Source: Prorocentrum cordatum (lineage: Eukaryota; Sar; Dinophyceae; Prorocentrales; Prorocentraceae). From it: a stretch of DNA of 64,000 nucleotides. Made by a program: the position numbers and the translations under genes. Positions within the stretch are counted from its first letter, which is position 1; each line of letters begins with the position of its first letter. The stretch lies in assembly GCA_963575745.1 (NCBI GenBank), contig CAUYUJ010002719.1, positions 22,530 through 86,529 on the forward strand. The letters run 5' to 3'. This document shows, piece by piece, positions 12,056 to 23,143 of the stretch. The notes under the pieces were generated by a model. It was not told the DNA's origin and did not search any database. It worked only from the letters and a program-made list of their open reading frames with translations.

Positions 12056-13537
12056 GTGATCCCTTCCATGATCATCCTCAATCATCCTCTGTTCTCGTCA
12101 CCAACACACGAGGGTTTGACTGGGGTGGCCCAGCTATCCCTCGGCATCCCGGCGGTTCGATCAAGAGACCGCCCTCGGGATGATGGAGATGTCCTGCACG
12201 CGCGGATCACGCTAACATACATGTCCATTTCACATGACAGGGGCCCCAAACCTTGTTGGTGGTACGACGAGGAGGATCACCACTGGGAGTGTCCAAGCTG
12301 CAAGAAGAACTACGGCCAGGTTAAAATTGGTCAAGCACGTATGCTTGGCAAATGCAAGTTTGCCGAACCGTGGAAGCTGCCCGACGACCTCGGACAGGGG
12401 CCTCCTGCTCCTGCCGAACTGGCAGCGCCGCCACTTGCGGCGGCAGCCGCGCCCGAGACACCAGCCGCACCACCACTTGCGCGGCTACGGGCGCCGAGAC
12501 CTGGCTCCAGAGCTGGACCAACAGCCGGCGCAAGCAGCCACGATATTACAGTAGGCAGACATGCTGCTGAGCCTGCTGCGGGGCAACCTGCCTCAAGCGG
12601 AGCCGGTAGCTCGGATGTTCACAGACGACTACCGCAGATCACAGCCAGACGTGGTCGACAGCAGGGACCAGATCCACTTCCACCACCACCTGCGGGTAAC
12701 CCTGCTGCACGTCCACGACCCCCAGACTGGTCAAGGTTCGATGCGCAAATCAGTCTACATAACCTACGAAGCCTTGACCCAAGCGTGGTAACACGCGAGT
12801 TGCGGGAACTACACTTGCAGTGGTTCCACGCCAAAGAGCCTAAGACACGACTCATCTTAACCAAGGTTGGTCTGGACAACGTCTGGCTTAATTTGATCAA
12901 GGGTGTCTGTGACGCGTGTCGGGAGCGCAGGGCATATAACAAGCCAGGGCATGCTGTTATGCCATCAAGTGCGCTACCTGGCAAGTTCAATGAGGAAGTT
13001 GAACGCGACTTAATGTTCTACAAACAGGAACACCGGATATTTCAGATCATTGATCGTTGCGTTCGATGCGCCACTGGAGTTGGGACGCCAGATAAAACAA
13101 TCACCAGAATCTTAGATGCGCATCATCAGTGCTGGATGGAAATCGGACCTGCCAAGGTACTCTACACCGACGGGGAGGGCGCCCTTGACAACGACGCCGC
13201 TAAGACAGTCCTTAAGGCAAAGGACACTGAGCTGAGGATTCGCGCGCGCGGAAAACACGCTACGACACTTGAAGCCAGAAGTGGCACATTACGCCACTTA
13301 CTTCACGTCATGGAAACTAAACCCAAAAGGTTAGACATACTTCTTTTTTCCACACGACTCCTGCATGAAGCCTTGTTTGCCGCCAGTGCGTTCACTTTTT
13401 ACAGCGAGGTGTCTCCATGCAACGCCCTGTTTGGACGGCAACCAGCAATGCTGTCCGACCTGCCTGTTCTGGATCATGAACAGCAGACAGAGACATCCGA
13501 CCACTCGAGAACGGGCGATCCGCCGGGCATGCATTGA
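12056..13537 (+). pseudogene. Integrase region of element A
   Basis: The frame opens without an ATG, so it is a polyprotein fragment. It begins with a zinc-ribbon-like CPSC segment near 12.28 kb and a Pro/Ala linker. A pre-integrase H-x3-H / C-x2-C zinc finger follows (His near 12.82 kb, CDAC near 12.91 kb). The DDE core has Asp codons at 13007 (VERDLMFY) and 13169 (YTDGEG) and Glu at 13271 (LEARSG), giving a D-33-E spacing close to the usual 35. It would insert cDNA into the genome. The catalytic residues survive although neighbouring regions are broken. The integrase C-terminal part continues at 13.54-13.93 kb in mixed frames. Confidence 0.7.
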
Positions 13538-14874
13538 GGCTATCACGCAAGCTACTGCAGTAGCCAAAACCAATCGTGCACTGCGTACTAAGACAACGAT
13601 CACTGGTCAGCACTACTATGATGAAGGAGATTTGTCGACTATCATCGTTCCGCGACTACGAAGGACCGCTGGGGAGGCTGGAATTGCCCTTTCCCGGTCG
13701 TGCGGAGCGACCCCGACAGGGGCCAAGTTATTATCCGAGTGGGGAACCGCGATGCACAGTTCAATACGGCGACGCACGACATTCACTATGCATCGGAGCG
13801 TCGATCGCCCGAAAGATTGGCTCGGACAACGCTGCGCTACGGACGGTGTCGACGTTCGTCGCCAGTCTAACTGCGAGGCGACCTGCTGTGACATCTGGCT
13901 ACGTCCCGCCCAAGAGGGAACGCTTCAGATGACGAGCGCGAGCCGACTATCTCCTAATGCACACCTGGCCCTCCAATTCTTTATCCGGAACTTCTTTCGC
14001 ATCGAGAACGTAGTTTCTGTCGTGTTAGCTAAGAGCATCCACAAGCTACCTCCGGTGGCTTATGGTGACAGCTGTACGTTGGCGCGCTATGATAACGACG
14101 TGAAACCAGGCTTCCACTACTATGAAGCCGAAGGCACTGCCCTGAATGTAAATGATATAGCCGGATCAGCACATTCGACTATCATACAATGCCTAAAGTG
14201 CATTAAACCTCAAGCGGGCCCCGACCAAAACATGGCGAAGTTTGTAGAACTGGCAGACGCGCCGACACAAGACAACAGCGCCAGACTCCAGATCTCGAAC
14301 CGCCACAGGAGGACGGACGGCTGCCTACGATTTAGGAGGACTCGAATGCGGACTTTGAGGCACATATCATGGAAGTGCGGTACACAGAATAATAACAGGA
14401 AGAAAAAGGAAATATAGGAGGCAACTCCATCCGATGACATTTACACAGTACCCACGCATATGATCGCTCACAACAGCGCGCTAGCCACGGTGGCTGAAGA
14501 ACAGCGGGGGGCGCCTGCATGCGCGGGGTTACCCGCGCGACGCGGGGACATATCACGTCCCATTATGTTCCATGGACGAAGACCATGCTTACGGATTGGA
14601 CGCGGACGAAAATGGTCAATCCAGAGAGAGAGAGAGAGCTCTGCTTTACTGCAGACATGTCAACAGGCACTCCTTATCCGAACAACAACATAGGGTATTC
14701 GACTTCGACCGTGCGACCACCATGCGAGTATCTGTGACCGCCGCCGCAAAGCGCTCTGCGGCCGTCCATGGAGACGACCTCCTCACAAAGGCAGATATTC
14801 AGGCGACTCCAGTCAAGGTGTGAAAAGCCTTATATACAGAACGCAAGACATGGTTTGACAACCAGTGCTTCAAT
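13538..14874 (+). pseudogene. Integrase tail and degraded pre-RT region of element A
   Basis: Pieces resembling the copia integrase C-terminal domain (a TKTTITGQHYYDEGDL segment near 13.6 kb, continued in other frames to 13.93 kb) are followed by frame-broken sequence. A mini-hairpin with a 7-bp stem lies at 14521-14538, and a short (GA)n run at 14624-14637. No intact domain remains. Confidence 0.5.
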
Positions 14875-15537
14875 ATGCAAGTTGTATCGAAGGCGACAAA
14901 TATAATGACTTTGAGATACGCATATAAGTGGAAGTTCGTAAAGAACGAAATTGACGAGATGGAGCGGACCACTAGACTGCGCCCGGTACTTCGGGGTTCC
15001 ATCGACCTCGAGGCCTTCGACGTGGAAACCTTCTCAGGGACGGCGCGGCGGTCAAGTCAGATACTGCTCGCAGGCGCGGCAGCGTGCAAGAAGCAATGGA
15101 TCACTGCCTTCCTTGCTATCAACAGGGCTTTCCTGAACGGACTCACCTATCAGGAACTTGCTGAGGCAGCCGGTGGAAAAGACCGCGTGGCGCGCTTTGC
15201 ACCGCCGCCTGGATCAGCATCGGCGCTTCGATCCCTCCCGGGATTCGAGCACTACGATGAGTCGAAGCACTGCTTGCAGCGCCTCATGCCAGGTACTGGC
15301 ACCAAGGATGCACCCAGATCCCTCTCACTGAAGCTCAGAAAGTCCACGAGAGGGTTCGGTCTCAGACCTGCGTCTTACGACGAGGAGTTCGAGACCAGCA
15401 GCGACCTTCTCACAGCCAAGCATGTTGATGATATTGATATGGCCGGAACTGAGGACACCGTCGACAGGCGCGTCAAGTGCGTCGATGATACGTTTGGTAA
15501 ATGTAAACTCAACATACAGATACCAAGTGTGCTGTGA
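14875..15537 (+). pseudogene. Reverse transcriptase fragment of element A
   Basis: The 220-residue frame holds part of a copia RT. It has a motif A-like segment, AINRAFLNG, in which the usual catalytic Asp is not visible. The motif C equivalent is KHVDDIDMAG, with Asp codons at 15427 and 15430. Known copia RTs have YVDD here, so HVDD places this element in a different lineage from element C (EVDD). The sequence between motifs A and C is shorter than expected, and the frame stops at 15535-15537, so the enzyme is dead. Confidence 0.65.
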
Positions 15538-15649
15538 GGTATACCTAGGATGGGGACGGCAACGTTACACCTGATCCAGATGAAGACAACAAATCCGTCC
15601 GATACAACATCCTGAACTCACAGGCGCAGACGCTGACGCCAAAGCATCA

Positions 15650-16420
15650 ATGATGGTCACTGGCATGTTTGTCAGCCTCAGAGGCGCGTTGGCTCACGAA
15701 ATAAAAACACAGGTGTGGTTGATGGTATATGTTGTTTTTCTACCACGTGTCCAAGAGCCGACCAACATACAAGTGCGACGACTGAGCGCGACTACCAGGA
15801 AGTTGCAGGCCTGCCCTCAGAAGATCATCCATCGATCGATGATCCCAACGGGCGATTTTGACTTGCACAGCGGCTCCGGCGATCGACGCCTGAGTGGAGA
15901 TGTTGATGACGAGGTCAAAGGCTATGGTATCCGCGGGGCAAACCTGCTACGGCGTGGAAGCACGCCAACTGGCACGCCTGTCGTCGATCTGATCGATGCG
16001 CGCTGCAAGTCTCACCGCTTGCAGGTCCGCTCAAGCTACTCAGCAGAAACACGGGCAGCAGCCCGCAGCTTGAAGGACTGCTATACCACGATCGTCACTC
16101 TGCACGAACTTCACGCAGGGCCACTGACACCCACTCAGTTTGAAGGATATGCTAGAGATGGGCTGCCTGAGCGTTAAGGTTACTTGACCATAGATGCTGA
16201 ATATGTCTTCAAGTCCTTGTCTAGAAAAAGACCGGAGGAGGCCGACCGAGTGTATTCTTCTGTGACACATCAGTGAGATACGACTGATGATGGGACGAGG
16301 TATCGTGCATAGTACACAGTGGTATGGCACTCGCGACATGAACGCGGACGCTCACACCAAAGAGGGCATTGACAGACATGCTCCTACAGGTCATGGGAGG
16401 AACGCAATCCTTCAAGCATG
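15650..16420 (+). pseudogene. RNase H fragment of element A
   Basis: A conserved Glu appears in SSYSAETRAA (near 16.05 kb). The next acidic motif, TIDAEYVFKS, follows at about 16.19 kb in another frame. The terminal DAHTKEGIDRHMLL motif is read near 16.34 kb. The order and spacing match copia RNase H, which degrades the RNA of the cDNA hybrid. At least two frame breaks separate the motifs. Confidence 0.55.
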
Positions 16421-16626
16421 ATTTAAAACGTCACTATCCGTTTCGGGCTGGCCAGACAACGTCGCGCGCGGCCGGGGCACTCGCTTGCAGATCGATCTGC
16501 TCGCAAGGCAACTTGCGTGCAAGGGCGCTCGCGCGCGGGTTCATCTTCCTTTTGTGCCTGGCTTTTTGTTGTTGTGTTTTTTACGTGTAGTGTTTACTGC
16601 ATAGCGGGCGGCGGACTCACGCTTCG

Positions 16627-16648
16627 CCCCCCCCCCCCCCCCCCCCCC
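16627..16648. repeat. Poly-C run (22 C) before the 3' LTR of element A
   Basis: Twenty-two C sit 7 nt upstream of the 3' LTR, where a polypurine tract would be expected on this strand. It may be an expanded or degenerate tract on the opposite strand, or simply a later homopolymer expansion. Confidence 0.85.
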
Positions 16649-16655
16649 TCGACAC

Positions 16656-16919
16656 TGAAGGGGGCCGGGGCAAAGGCGAGAGATGGCGAGCGTTTGTCCG
16701 CGGCCGTTTGTGCTCGAGCGGCCGGCCGCCGAGATGTGATTGCGCCTCCTCGCGAGGCAAATTTCTTACAATCGAGACCGAAACCATCTTCCCTTGAGAT
16801 GGCCCGTCGCTCCCGCGACGACCTCCTACTCCTGGGACTACCGTTGCCGCGGTGCACCAGAGTTGGACATGGGCTTCGCCTTAGGCGAAGCTGACGGTTG
16901 GGCCCCCCGACCCCCTTCA
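16656..16919 (+). repeat. 3' LTR of element A (264 bp)
   Basis: It starts TGAAGGGGG and ends CCCCCTTCA, a 9-bp perfect terminal inverted repeat with TG...CA ends. It is the better-preserved copy of the LTR pair. The GCTTCGCC-TTA-GGCGAAGC hairpin is at 16873-16891. No target duplication is evident. Confidence 0.8.
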
Positions 16920-18177
16920 AACTAATCGAGCTTCCCCGGAGCAGCAACGTCGAGCCTTTCCGGATCAGTTAAATCTAACCCCCAGCCTAGAGCAGGCAAA
17001 TCGAACCTGTGGGGCGGTCCAGAGCGGCTGAGTCGAGTCGAGCCTCCCCTGAGCAGTTAAATCGAACTCCCGGAGCGGCCCAGAGCACTTGCATCGAGCT
17101 TCTTTGGAGCAGCGAAATCGAGCCTCTCGGGGGCAGTTAACTCGAACCCCCGGAACGACCCAGAGCAGTTCAATCGACCCCCCGGGGCGATCCAGAGAAG
17201 GTAAATCGAACTTCCAATCGCGCCTCCCCGAAGCAGTTACGTCGAACTCCCGGACGGCGCAGATCGAACCCCTGGAGCGGCCCAGGCCCCAGGGCAGCTG
17301 AGTCGAGCTTACTTGGAAAAATGGATCCGAGCCTCCCCGGAGCGGCCCAGAGCAGTGAGATCGAGCCCTCGGAGCGGCCCAGAGAGGTTAAATCGCCCCC
17401 CTGGAGCAGCCCAGAGCAGCGAAATCGAATCTCACCAGAGCAGCAAGATCGAATTCCCGAAGCGGCCCTGAGCAACTCGATCGAGACCCCGGAGCGGCCC
17501 AGAACAGTTAAATCGAGCCCCCGGGGCGGCCAAGAAGCCGAACATCCGGAGCGGCCGAGAGCAGTTAAACGAGTTCCCTGGAGCAGTTAAGTCGAGCCTC
17601 ACCGGAGCAGCTAGTTCGAGCCGCCCCGGAGCAGTTAAAGCGAGCGTCCTTGGAGCAGTTCAATCAAGCCTCTCTAGGGCAGTTCAATCGAGCCTCCCCG
17701 GAGGGGCCAGTTGAATCGAGCCCAGTTGTAGCAGTTCATTCGAGCATCCTTGGAGCAGTTGAATGAAGCTCCCAGAGCAGTTCAATCTAGCTTGAAGCAG
17801 CTAGATCGAATCCCGGAGCAGTTAAATCGAGCCCCCCGAGCGGCCGAGAGCAGTTAAATCAAGTTCCCGTGGAGCAGTTAAGCTGAGCTTCCCCAGAGCA
17901 GTTAAATCGAGCTTCACCAGAGTCGTTAAGTGGAACCCCGTGAAGCAGTCAAGGGGAACCCCATGAGCGGCCCAGAGCAGTAAAACCCATCCTCCCCAGA
18001 GGCTGGAGCGGCCCATAGCACTTCGATTGAGCTTCCTCTGAGCGGCGAAATCAAGCTTCCCCGCGGCAGTTAAACCGAATTCCCGCAGCGGTGAAATCGA
18101 GCGTCCCAAGGCAGTTAAATCGAGCCTCACCGGAGCCGCTAGATCGAAGCACCCTTGGAGCAGTTTAATCGAGCCTC
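16920..18177. repeat. Degenerate ~30-35 bp satellite, block 2
   Basis: This is the longest block of the AGAGCAGTTAAATCGAGCC-type satellite, about 1.26 kb between elements A and B. Units vary in length and sequence, and some are truncated. No gene is seen; open frames crossing it follow from composition. Confidence 0.85.
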
Positions 18178-18379
18178 TGTTGTCGCACGTTTGTGCTACT
18201 CCCCATCTGATGAGTCCCCATGGTTGTTGCGCGTTGTGCATTTGCCGCCACTGCGGTGGCTCAAGCACGCGCGCGTATAATTGCCGTAAAAGTTGCTGCG
18301 CCCCTCCCCTCCGCACCCCTCACGCCCCTGCCCCCATCGCAACGGCAGATATTTCTGCAGTGCTGACGCGCTGCGAGCA
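18178..18379 (+). repeat. 5' LTR of element B (202 bp)
   Basis: It begins TGTTGTCGC and ends GCTGCGAGCA. It aligns with 27470-27668 through shared blocks such as GTTGCGCGTTG versus GCTGCATGTGG and GCCGTAAAA. It contains TGGCTCAAG (18257-18265), a 9-base match to the 3' end of the dinoflagellate spliced leader that is not kept in the other LTR. Confidence 0.8.
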
Positions 18380-18380
18380 A

Positions 18381-18392
18381 TGGTAGCAGAGC
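18381..18392 (+). promoter_or_regulatory. Primer-binding site of element B
   Basis: TGGTAGCAGAGC lies one base after the 5' LTR. It differs by a single base from the sites of elements A and C, which indicates a common tRNA primer. Confidence 0.75.
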
Positions 18393-18420
18393 GCCCACGG
18401 TCGAGAACGACCCGGGACAG

Positions 18421-20530
18421 ATGGGAGACGCAGCGGGGAGAAGCGCAGAGGAGGAGGAGGCGACAGCCCCGGCCACGGCCAGCGCTCCCCCGCACGGGGG
18501 AGACGCTGGCCCAGCGCCCCTGCCAGAGCAAGAAGAGTCATGCGAGGCCGTCCAGTCGGGGGACTGGGGTCGTTGGAGTCGAGAGTCTTGGACGACGCGG
18601 TGGAGAGGCTGGAGCTGGCGTCGAGATCCGTGGACCGATACAGATTCTTGGTCTCGAGCATGGGCGACGGCCGGCGCAGCCGCCTGCACCGGGGCGGTCC
18701 TGCGGCAGGGCGGCGAGGCGACGAGGGCGAGGGCCAGCAAGGCCCCAGCCGCCCCGCCTCCGCCGAGGCGGCGCGCGGCCCAGGCCGCAGCGCCGGGGGC
18801 GAGGCCGTTTTGGCTCCGCCCCGGGCGGCGCCCGCGGCAGGCCCCGCTCAGGCCTGCCGGCCGCCGCCTCCGCGGGGGTCTCAGTCGCCCGGCGCCCGCC
18901 CGAGTCCGCGGCGAACGCCTGGTCGCCCGCCGCCCCGCGCCAGCGAGGAGATGGCCGAGGGCCGCAGCAAGGGCAGGGATTCGATCGCCTTGATGCATGG
19001 ATTCTAAGCATCGAGACGTGGTCGACTTGGACATTGCTTCCCGAGGCCCAGGCTGGACGCGCGGTGGATGAGCCCCCAGTGGAGTTGCAGGAGAAGTTGA
19101 TGTGTATCCAAGAAGAACTGGACGCCCCTGGCGGCTGGAGGTTTTGATCAGACACATCGAGCAGTCTCGCGGAGTTCGAGACGACGACAAGCCCGAGCAG
19201 GCCTTTGACAACGTGCTGTGCAATTCGGAGATTTGGAACGGCGAGACCCCGCCCCCCCCCTTCATACTTCGTCGAGAGATGGAAGTGCGCGAAGCCAAGA
19301 AGCACGGCCTGGACCCACTTGAGATAGTGCAGGTGGACCAACTCAAGTCAGGGCCCCGCCTCAATGAGCAGAACGTGACCAACCTGCCGTGGATCTTTCA
19401 GGTCAGCGACGACCTCGAGTCAGCGAAGAGAGCCATGATGAAGATGAACGCGAGGCGGAAGATCAACAGCTCGACCAGACGCCCAGGAAATAGTTTCGCG
19501 GGCATCGAATGGGACAACGAGCATGGGACTCGAGAGGGCGACGATCCCGCGGATCTAGGCCTCCCCGAGTTTCGGGGGGACACCGTCCTGGACGACGCCG
19601 ACGTCGACGCAGCGCGCGCCCCCGTGGAAGGGGCAGGAGCTCGACGAGGAGCAGCTGGCGAACGCGGCGGCGGCAGTCATGGACGAGGAGCGAGAGATGG
19701 AAGGCAGGCCCGGGAAGTGGGCCGAAGCCAAGGATCTAAAAGAGGTGACGGCGAGAGACAGCGAGCTCTCCGACAGCAAACGCGCCGGGAAGAAGACGCC
19801 CCTTCGAGTTGCATTCGGCAAGCAGAAGCCGAACGTCGACAAGCTCAATGCCCGCGCCAACAGTGCGAACTTTGGGCACCGAGGGCACCGGCGACGTGAA
19901 CGCACCAATCCTTTTCGCCCGAAGCCGAAGGGGGGCGCTCGAGACAATGCGAAGACGCGTTGTATGCGTCCATGACGGAGGGGAATTTGGCGGCGACATG
20001 GCTGACTCTCGGAGGTGAAATTCCTCAAAAAATCTGCCAGAACGTCTCGGGATCGCGAAGCAGCTGGCTGGTCGACGAGAAGGAGCTCCAGGGGCCGTCT
20101 GGCATGATCGACGCCGCTGCCGGACATGCGCTGGCGGGTTACAAGAGTCTCGAGCAGCTGGTGAATCCCCGCGGTCGAAAATGGCGGAAAGTGCCACGCC
20201 GTTGGAGCGCGCGGGCCCGGCAGGCTCGCGGCGCAGGAGGCGGCGTAGACATCGCCGGGGGGGCCCTCGTCCCGTTCGCCGCGATTCCCGGGGCGAGTTC
20301 GCTGATATCGTTCAAAGTCGTCTCCGGAGAGATCCCGCCAAAGCAGCCCGTCAAGTGGCTCCAGAGGGTGAACGCCTTGATTGACCTGGCGCAGGGCCTG
20401 ATCGCGCTGGCCAGAACGACCCTGCCCATGCGCCGTGAGAGCTCGGGGCACCGCGGCATGAGCCTGCTCGGCGCCCTGCCCCCGCAGCGCCTCGAGGCGG
20501 CCCCTGCGGCCGCCGAGGACTGGCCCGGGT
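18421..20530 (+). pseudogene. Gag remains of element B
   Basis: The frame from ATG 18421 begins with an acidic N-terminus and a Trp-rich segment with DPWTDTDSW near 18.62 kb. This matches the DPWEDTDPWKRDKDG region in element C gag. A second readable block (19102-19899, another frame) has a helical gag-like sequence with charged repeats, and a third lies at 19960-20200. No zinc knuckle was found. Many overlapping frames of 150-370 residues on the minus strand here are high-GC shadows. Confidence 0.55.
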
Positions 20531-21272
20531 CATAGGCCAAGGATTTTTGCGCCCGCGCCGCTCCCCACCCATCCTCGGCCTCCCTCCCGGCGCCCAAAGT
20601 CGTAGGATTCGTTGGCTGCGCAGGAGCGGTAGAAGTCTCGGCCGATCGAGGCAACGTCACGGGCCCTGGGTTCTCGGGGATAAGCGGGGGCAAGGTCCCT
20701 GGCGGAGACGCCCGGAACTCGGAGCGAGGCTCGAGCCCTCGGGGAGACCCTTCAGGGCATGGGCAGCATGTGGTGGAGGACGCCGACGAAGTGACCCAGA
20801 AGCTAGGCAAGAAGAGTCGCGCCCGGTAGCCGCGGCCAGCCCAGTCTGCTCAGGAGGGCCCTTCAGGACAGAGGAGGCTGGTGGCGGAGGAAGCAGGAGA
20901 GGCGGCCCAGGATGCAAGCCAGGAGAGTTGCTCTACGGCCGAAAAAGATTGGGACAGCGCGAAGGAGGCCCACTCGCCCGCAGCTTTCGAGCTCGAGATC
21001 AACGACGGCACTCCCGGCACAGTGGCTACTCAGGCCTGCGGGCCGCTACGCGTTTCAGATCAGTTCCTGTCCGATATTTTCGTCGGGCTCAGCGGCTGCC
21101 TCGAACGAGCGGGCGAGGGGCCCTCCGCGCACGTCGCCGATCAAGCAGAAGCCCAGGACCCATCGGCTCAGAGGTTTCCAGCGACTCTGGCGAGGGAGGC
21201 TCGAGCGCTGCAGGCGCGCCAGCGAGTTAGCGAGAAGATGGCCCACGTGAGCTCACCAGATCGGGGGGGCGA

Positions 21273-21944
21273 TTGGCGCGAGGGCGGACAACTGCGACGC
21301 GGACCCATGAGATAGATCAGAAGGAGTACGACGCCGGCAAGATCAAGCTGCCTGGCACGCTTCCTGCGCGGCATCGCGTCGTGAGCCGGCTGCTCTACAA
21401 CGCTGCGATCAAGATGGCCACGGTGACAGTCGAGCAGCTCTGCGGCGAGCCGGCGCTTCAGGAGGCTCCGGAGTGCGATCGTATTTCTTGGGCGAGGCGC
21501 AAGGGGGCCAACCAGTTCGCGAAGCACGAGCGCTGCAGGAAGTGCCAGACGAGGCGGTGGATCGATAGGGCGGTCTCGCCAGGAGCAAACCGAGCTGGCG
21601 GATCGGGCCCAGCAGCGCCGCCTCGACCTAGGCAATCGGGGCGACGCAAGGACGCAGGCTACGCCGCTGACGGTCAAGTCCCAGCTGGCTTACCGCGAGA
21701 AGATGAGCGAGACGCCCCAGAAGGCGGGGGGCGAGAAGGTCGAGGAAGCTTCGGGGGCGGTGGGGAACTCCGAGATCGCCCGGGCCCTGCAGGAGCAGCG
21801 CAAGATGCTCGAGCAGATGGCGGAGGCCGCGAAGATGCTCGCGCAACGCGGCTGAGGCCCTCGGACGCGCCCGGCTCTGCAGGCGCTCGAGAGGAAGGGG
21901 CGAGACACCAGGGGAATCCAAGCCTGCGGGGGGGGGGGGCCTGA
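21273..21944 (+). pseudogene. Zinc-ribbon region of element B
   Basis: The frame carries a Cys cluster (CDRISWARRKGANQF, then HERCRKCQTRRW) near 21.47-21.57 kb. It matches the pattern C...GNQ...RCxxCxxRxxW in the alternate-frame protein of element C. The agreement between a decayed and an intact element shows that this ribbon is a genuine conserved component of the family. Its function is unknown; nucleic-acid or protein binding is likely. Confidence 0.55.
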
Positions 21945-22627
21945 TGGGGAACGAGGAGGGAGGAGAGGGGAACCACGATCTCGTTCGGCGATCGGCTCGC
22001 GCTGCCAGCCGAGCAGCGAGCGCGAGTTTCAGTTTCAAGCCCCGAGCCTCTTGGTGGGAGGTCGAGCGGGAGTGCTCGGTCGATTTGGATCGGCTCTCGA
22101 TGGATCGATGCTGGGCCCACTCCGAGTTGAGCCGCGTCGAGAAGAATCAGATTCCGGCGAATGCGGCGATTCACCTCGTCCGAGGGTCCAGGGGGCAGGC
22201 TCTTCGGGATAGCGTTGGCAAGCGTGCTCGATTGCGGTTTCTAGTTTCAGGTGTTCCCATTTTAGACTCCGCCGGCCCTGTTACGGCGGACCCCCCCCCG
22301 GAATGGCCAGCGACTGCCTGGCCGTCGAGGCCTGAGGCGGCCCGGGGGACTCGGACCCGTTCGCTGCATTCTCTCGATAGGATCTCATTCCGCCCCAGTT
22401 GACCCGAACGCTGGGCAAGATCTTAGCAAGGGGTGCTCGCTCCCGAAGTCGATCCGAAAAGCCGCGGGGAAGCCGTCAGCCGGCGGAGGAGCAGGGCCGC
22501 ATGGCCCGAAGGAAGCGGACCCAGCTGTGGCTGAAGCGAAAGAGACGCACGTTGGCCCCCGAGCCCCCCCCCCCCCCCCCGCGCGCGCAAAGAACTCCGC
22601 GAACGAGGCTATCCCACTTCCCCGAGC

Positions 22628-23143
22628 ATGGATCTCAGCATTGATAGGGATCTATCTTCCGAAAGCGGACTGATGGCCGCCATCAAGACCATTCAGAGGG
22701 ATCGATTTGAGGTGGTCGTCGTGAGCCCCGAGTGCAAGACTTCCCCTGCCCCGCGTCGGTCGGCCCGGTCGCGGGCGCCCCCGGGGCGCCGCGAGGAAGT
22801 CGAGCGGAATCGTATGGTTTTCTTGCGCTCTCGCGCCAGGGTCGCCACGGTCCAGGCTGCGAGCGGACGAGCTTCCATCCTAGAACATCCTCTGGGAGGG
22901 AGCTCTTGGGAGCTGGAGGCCGCGCGGCTTCTCGGCGAGCTTCCAGGGGCAATCGCGGGGGGCGCGACCAGCGTCATCGCGGATTTTCGGCGGGCGGCGA
23001 GCGACTCAACAAGAAACCCGCCCGATTTATCAGCCATCGGCCGCCCTCGGTGGCCCACTTTCTCCAGAAGTGCCCCGGGGGCCACGGCCGTCGCCAGCTG
23101 GCCGGGGGGGCAGCTGCCCGAATGGCCCAGGTCTACCCTTTGA
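22628..23143 (+). pseudogene. Degenerate CPPC/FEHP-type domain of element B
   Basis: Segments VVVVSPECKTS and SILEHPLGGSSWE correspond to WLCPPCRTFS and FAFEHPLFASSWA of element C. The paired Cys and the Pro-Pro are lost (SPEC for CPPC), so any catalytic role is gone. Order and spacing are conserved. Confidence 0.5.

Larger units (their letters stand above)
2486..16516 (+). repeat. Family of GC-rich 4-nt-loop mini-hairpins in element A
   Basis: Members have a stem GCRRG / CYYGC and usually a 4-nt loop. Starts: 2486, 2657, 3373, 3442, 4862, 5427, 6704, 6854 (one mismatch), 7028, 7687, 7714, 8243, 8345, 8372, 9454, 9478, 9745, 9769, 11313, 12578, 12692, 14521 (7-bp stem), 15933 (5-nt loop), 16503. 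Loops are GCAA most often, then GGCA, GACA, GTTA and GCTA. Stem variants GCGGG/CCCGC, GCAGG/CCTGC and GCAAG/CTTGC keep pairing. Where translated they give Ala-Gly-x-Pro-Ala. Several occur in pairs 10-13 nt apart. Confidence 0.75.
1135..16919 (+). mobile_element. LTR element A, decayed Ty1/copia-type retrotransposon
   Basis: The element is bounded by similar LTRs (1135-1399 and 16656-16919) and has a primer-binding site right after the first. Inside, in the copia order, are fragments of a zinc knuckle protein, a RING plus aspartic protease protein, integrase, RT with an HVDD motif, and RNase H. Frames are broken repeatedly and no ORF spans two enzymes, so it is non-autonomous now. At 15.8 kb it is unusually long for copia, so nested insertions are possible. 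The region 9.98-12.05 kb has no recognisable domain. A distinctive family of GC-rich mini-hairpins is confined to this element. Confidence 0.8.

Noticed and set aside
18261-19382. 373-residue minus-strand frame in element B gag
   Set aside because: It is antisense to recognisable gag, starts near the LTR, and has the Ser/Arg/Pro bias of a GC-rich shadow.
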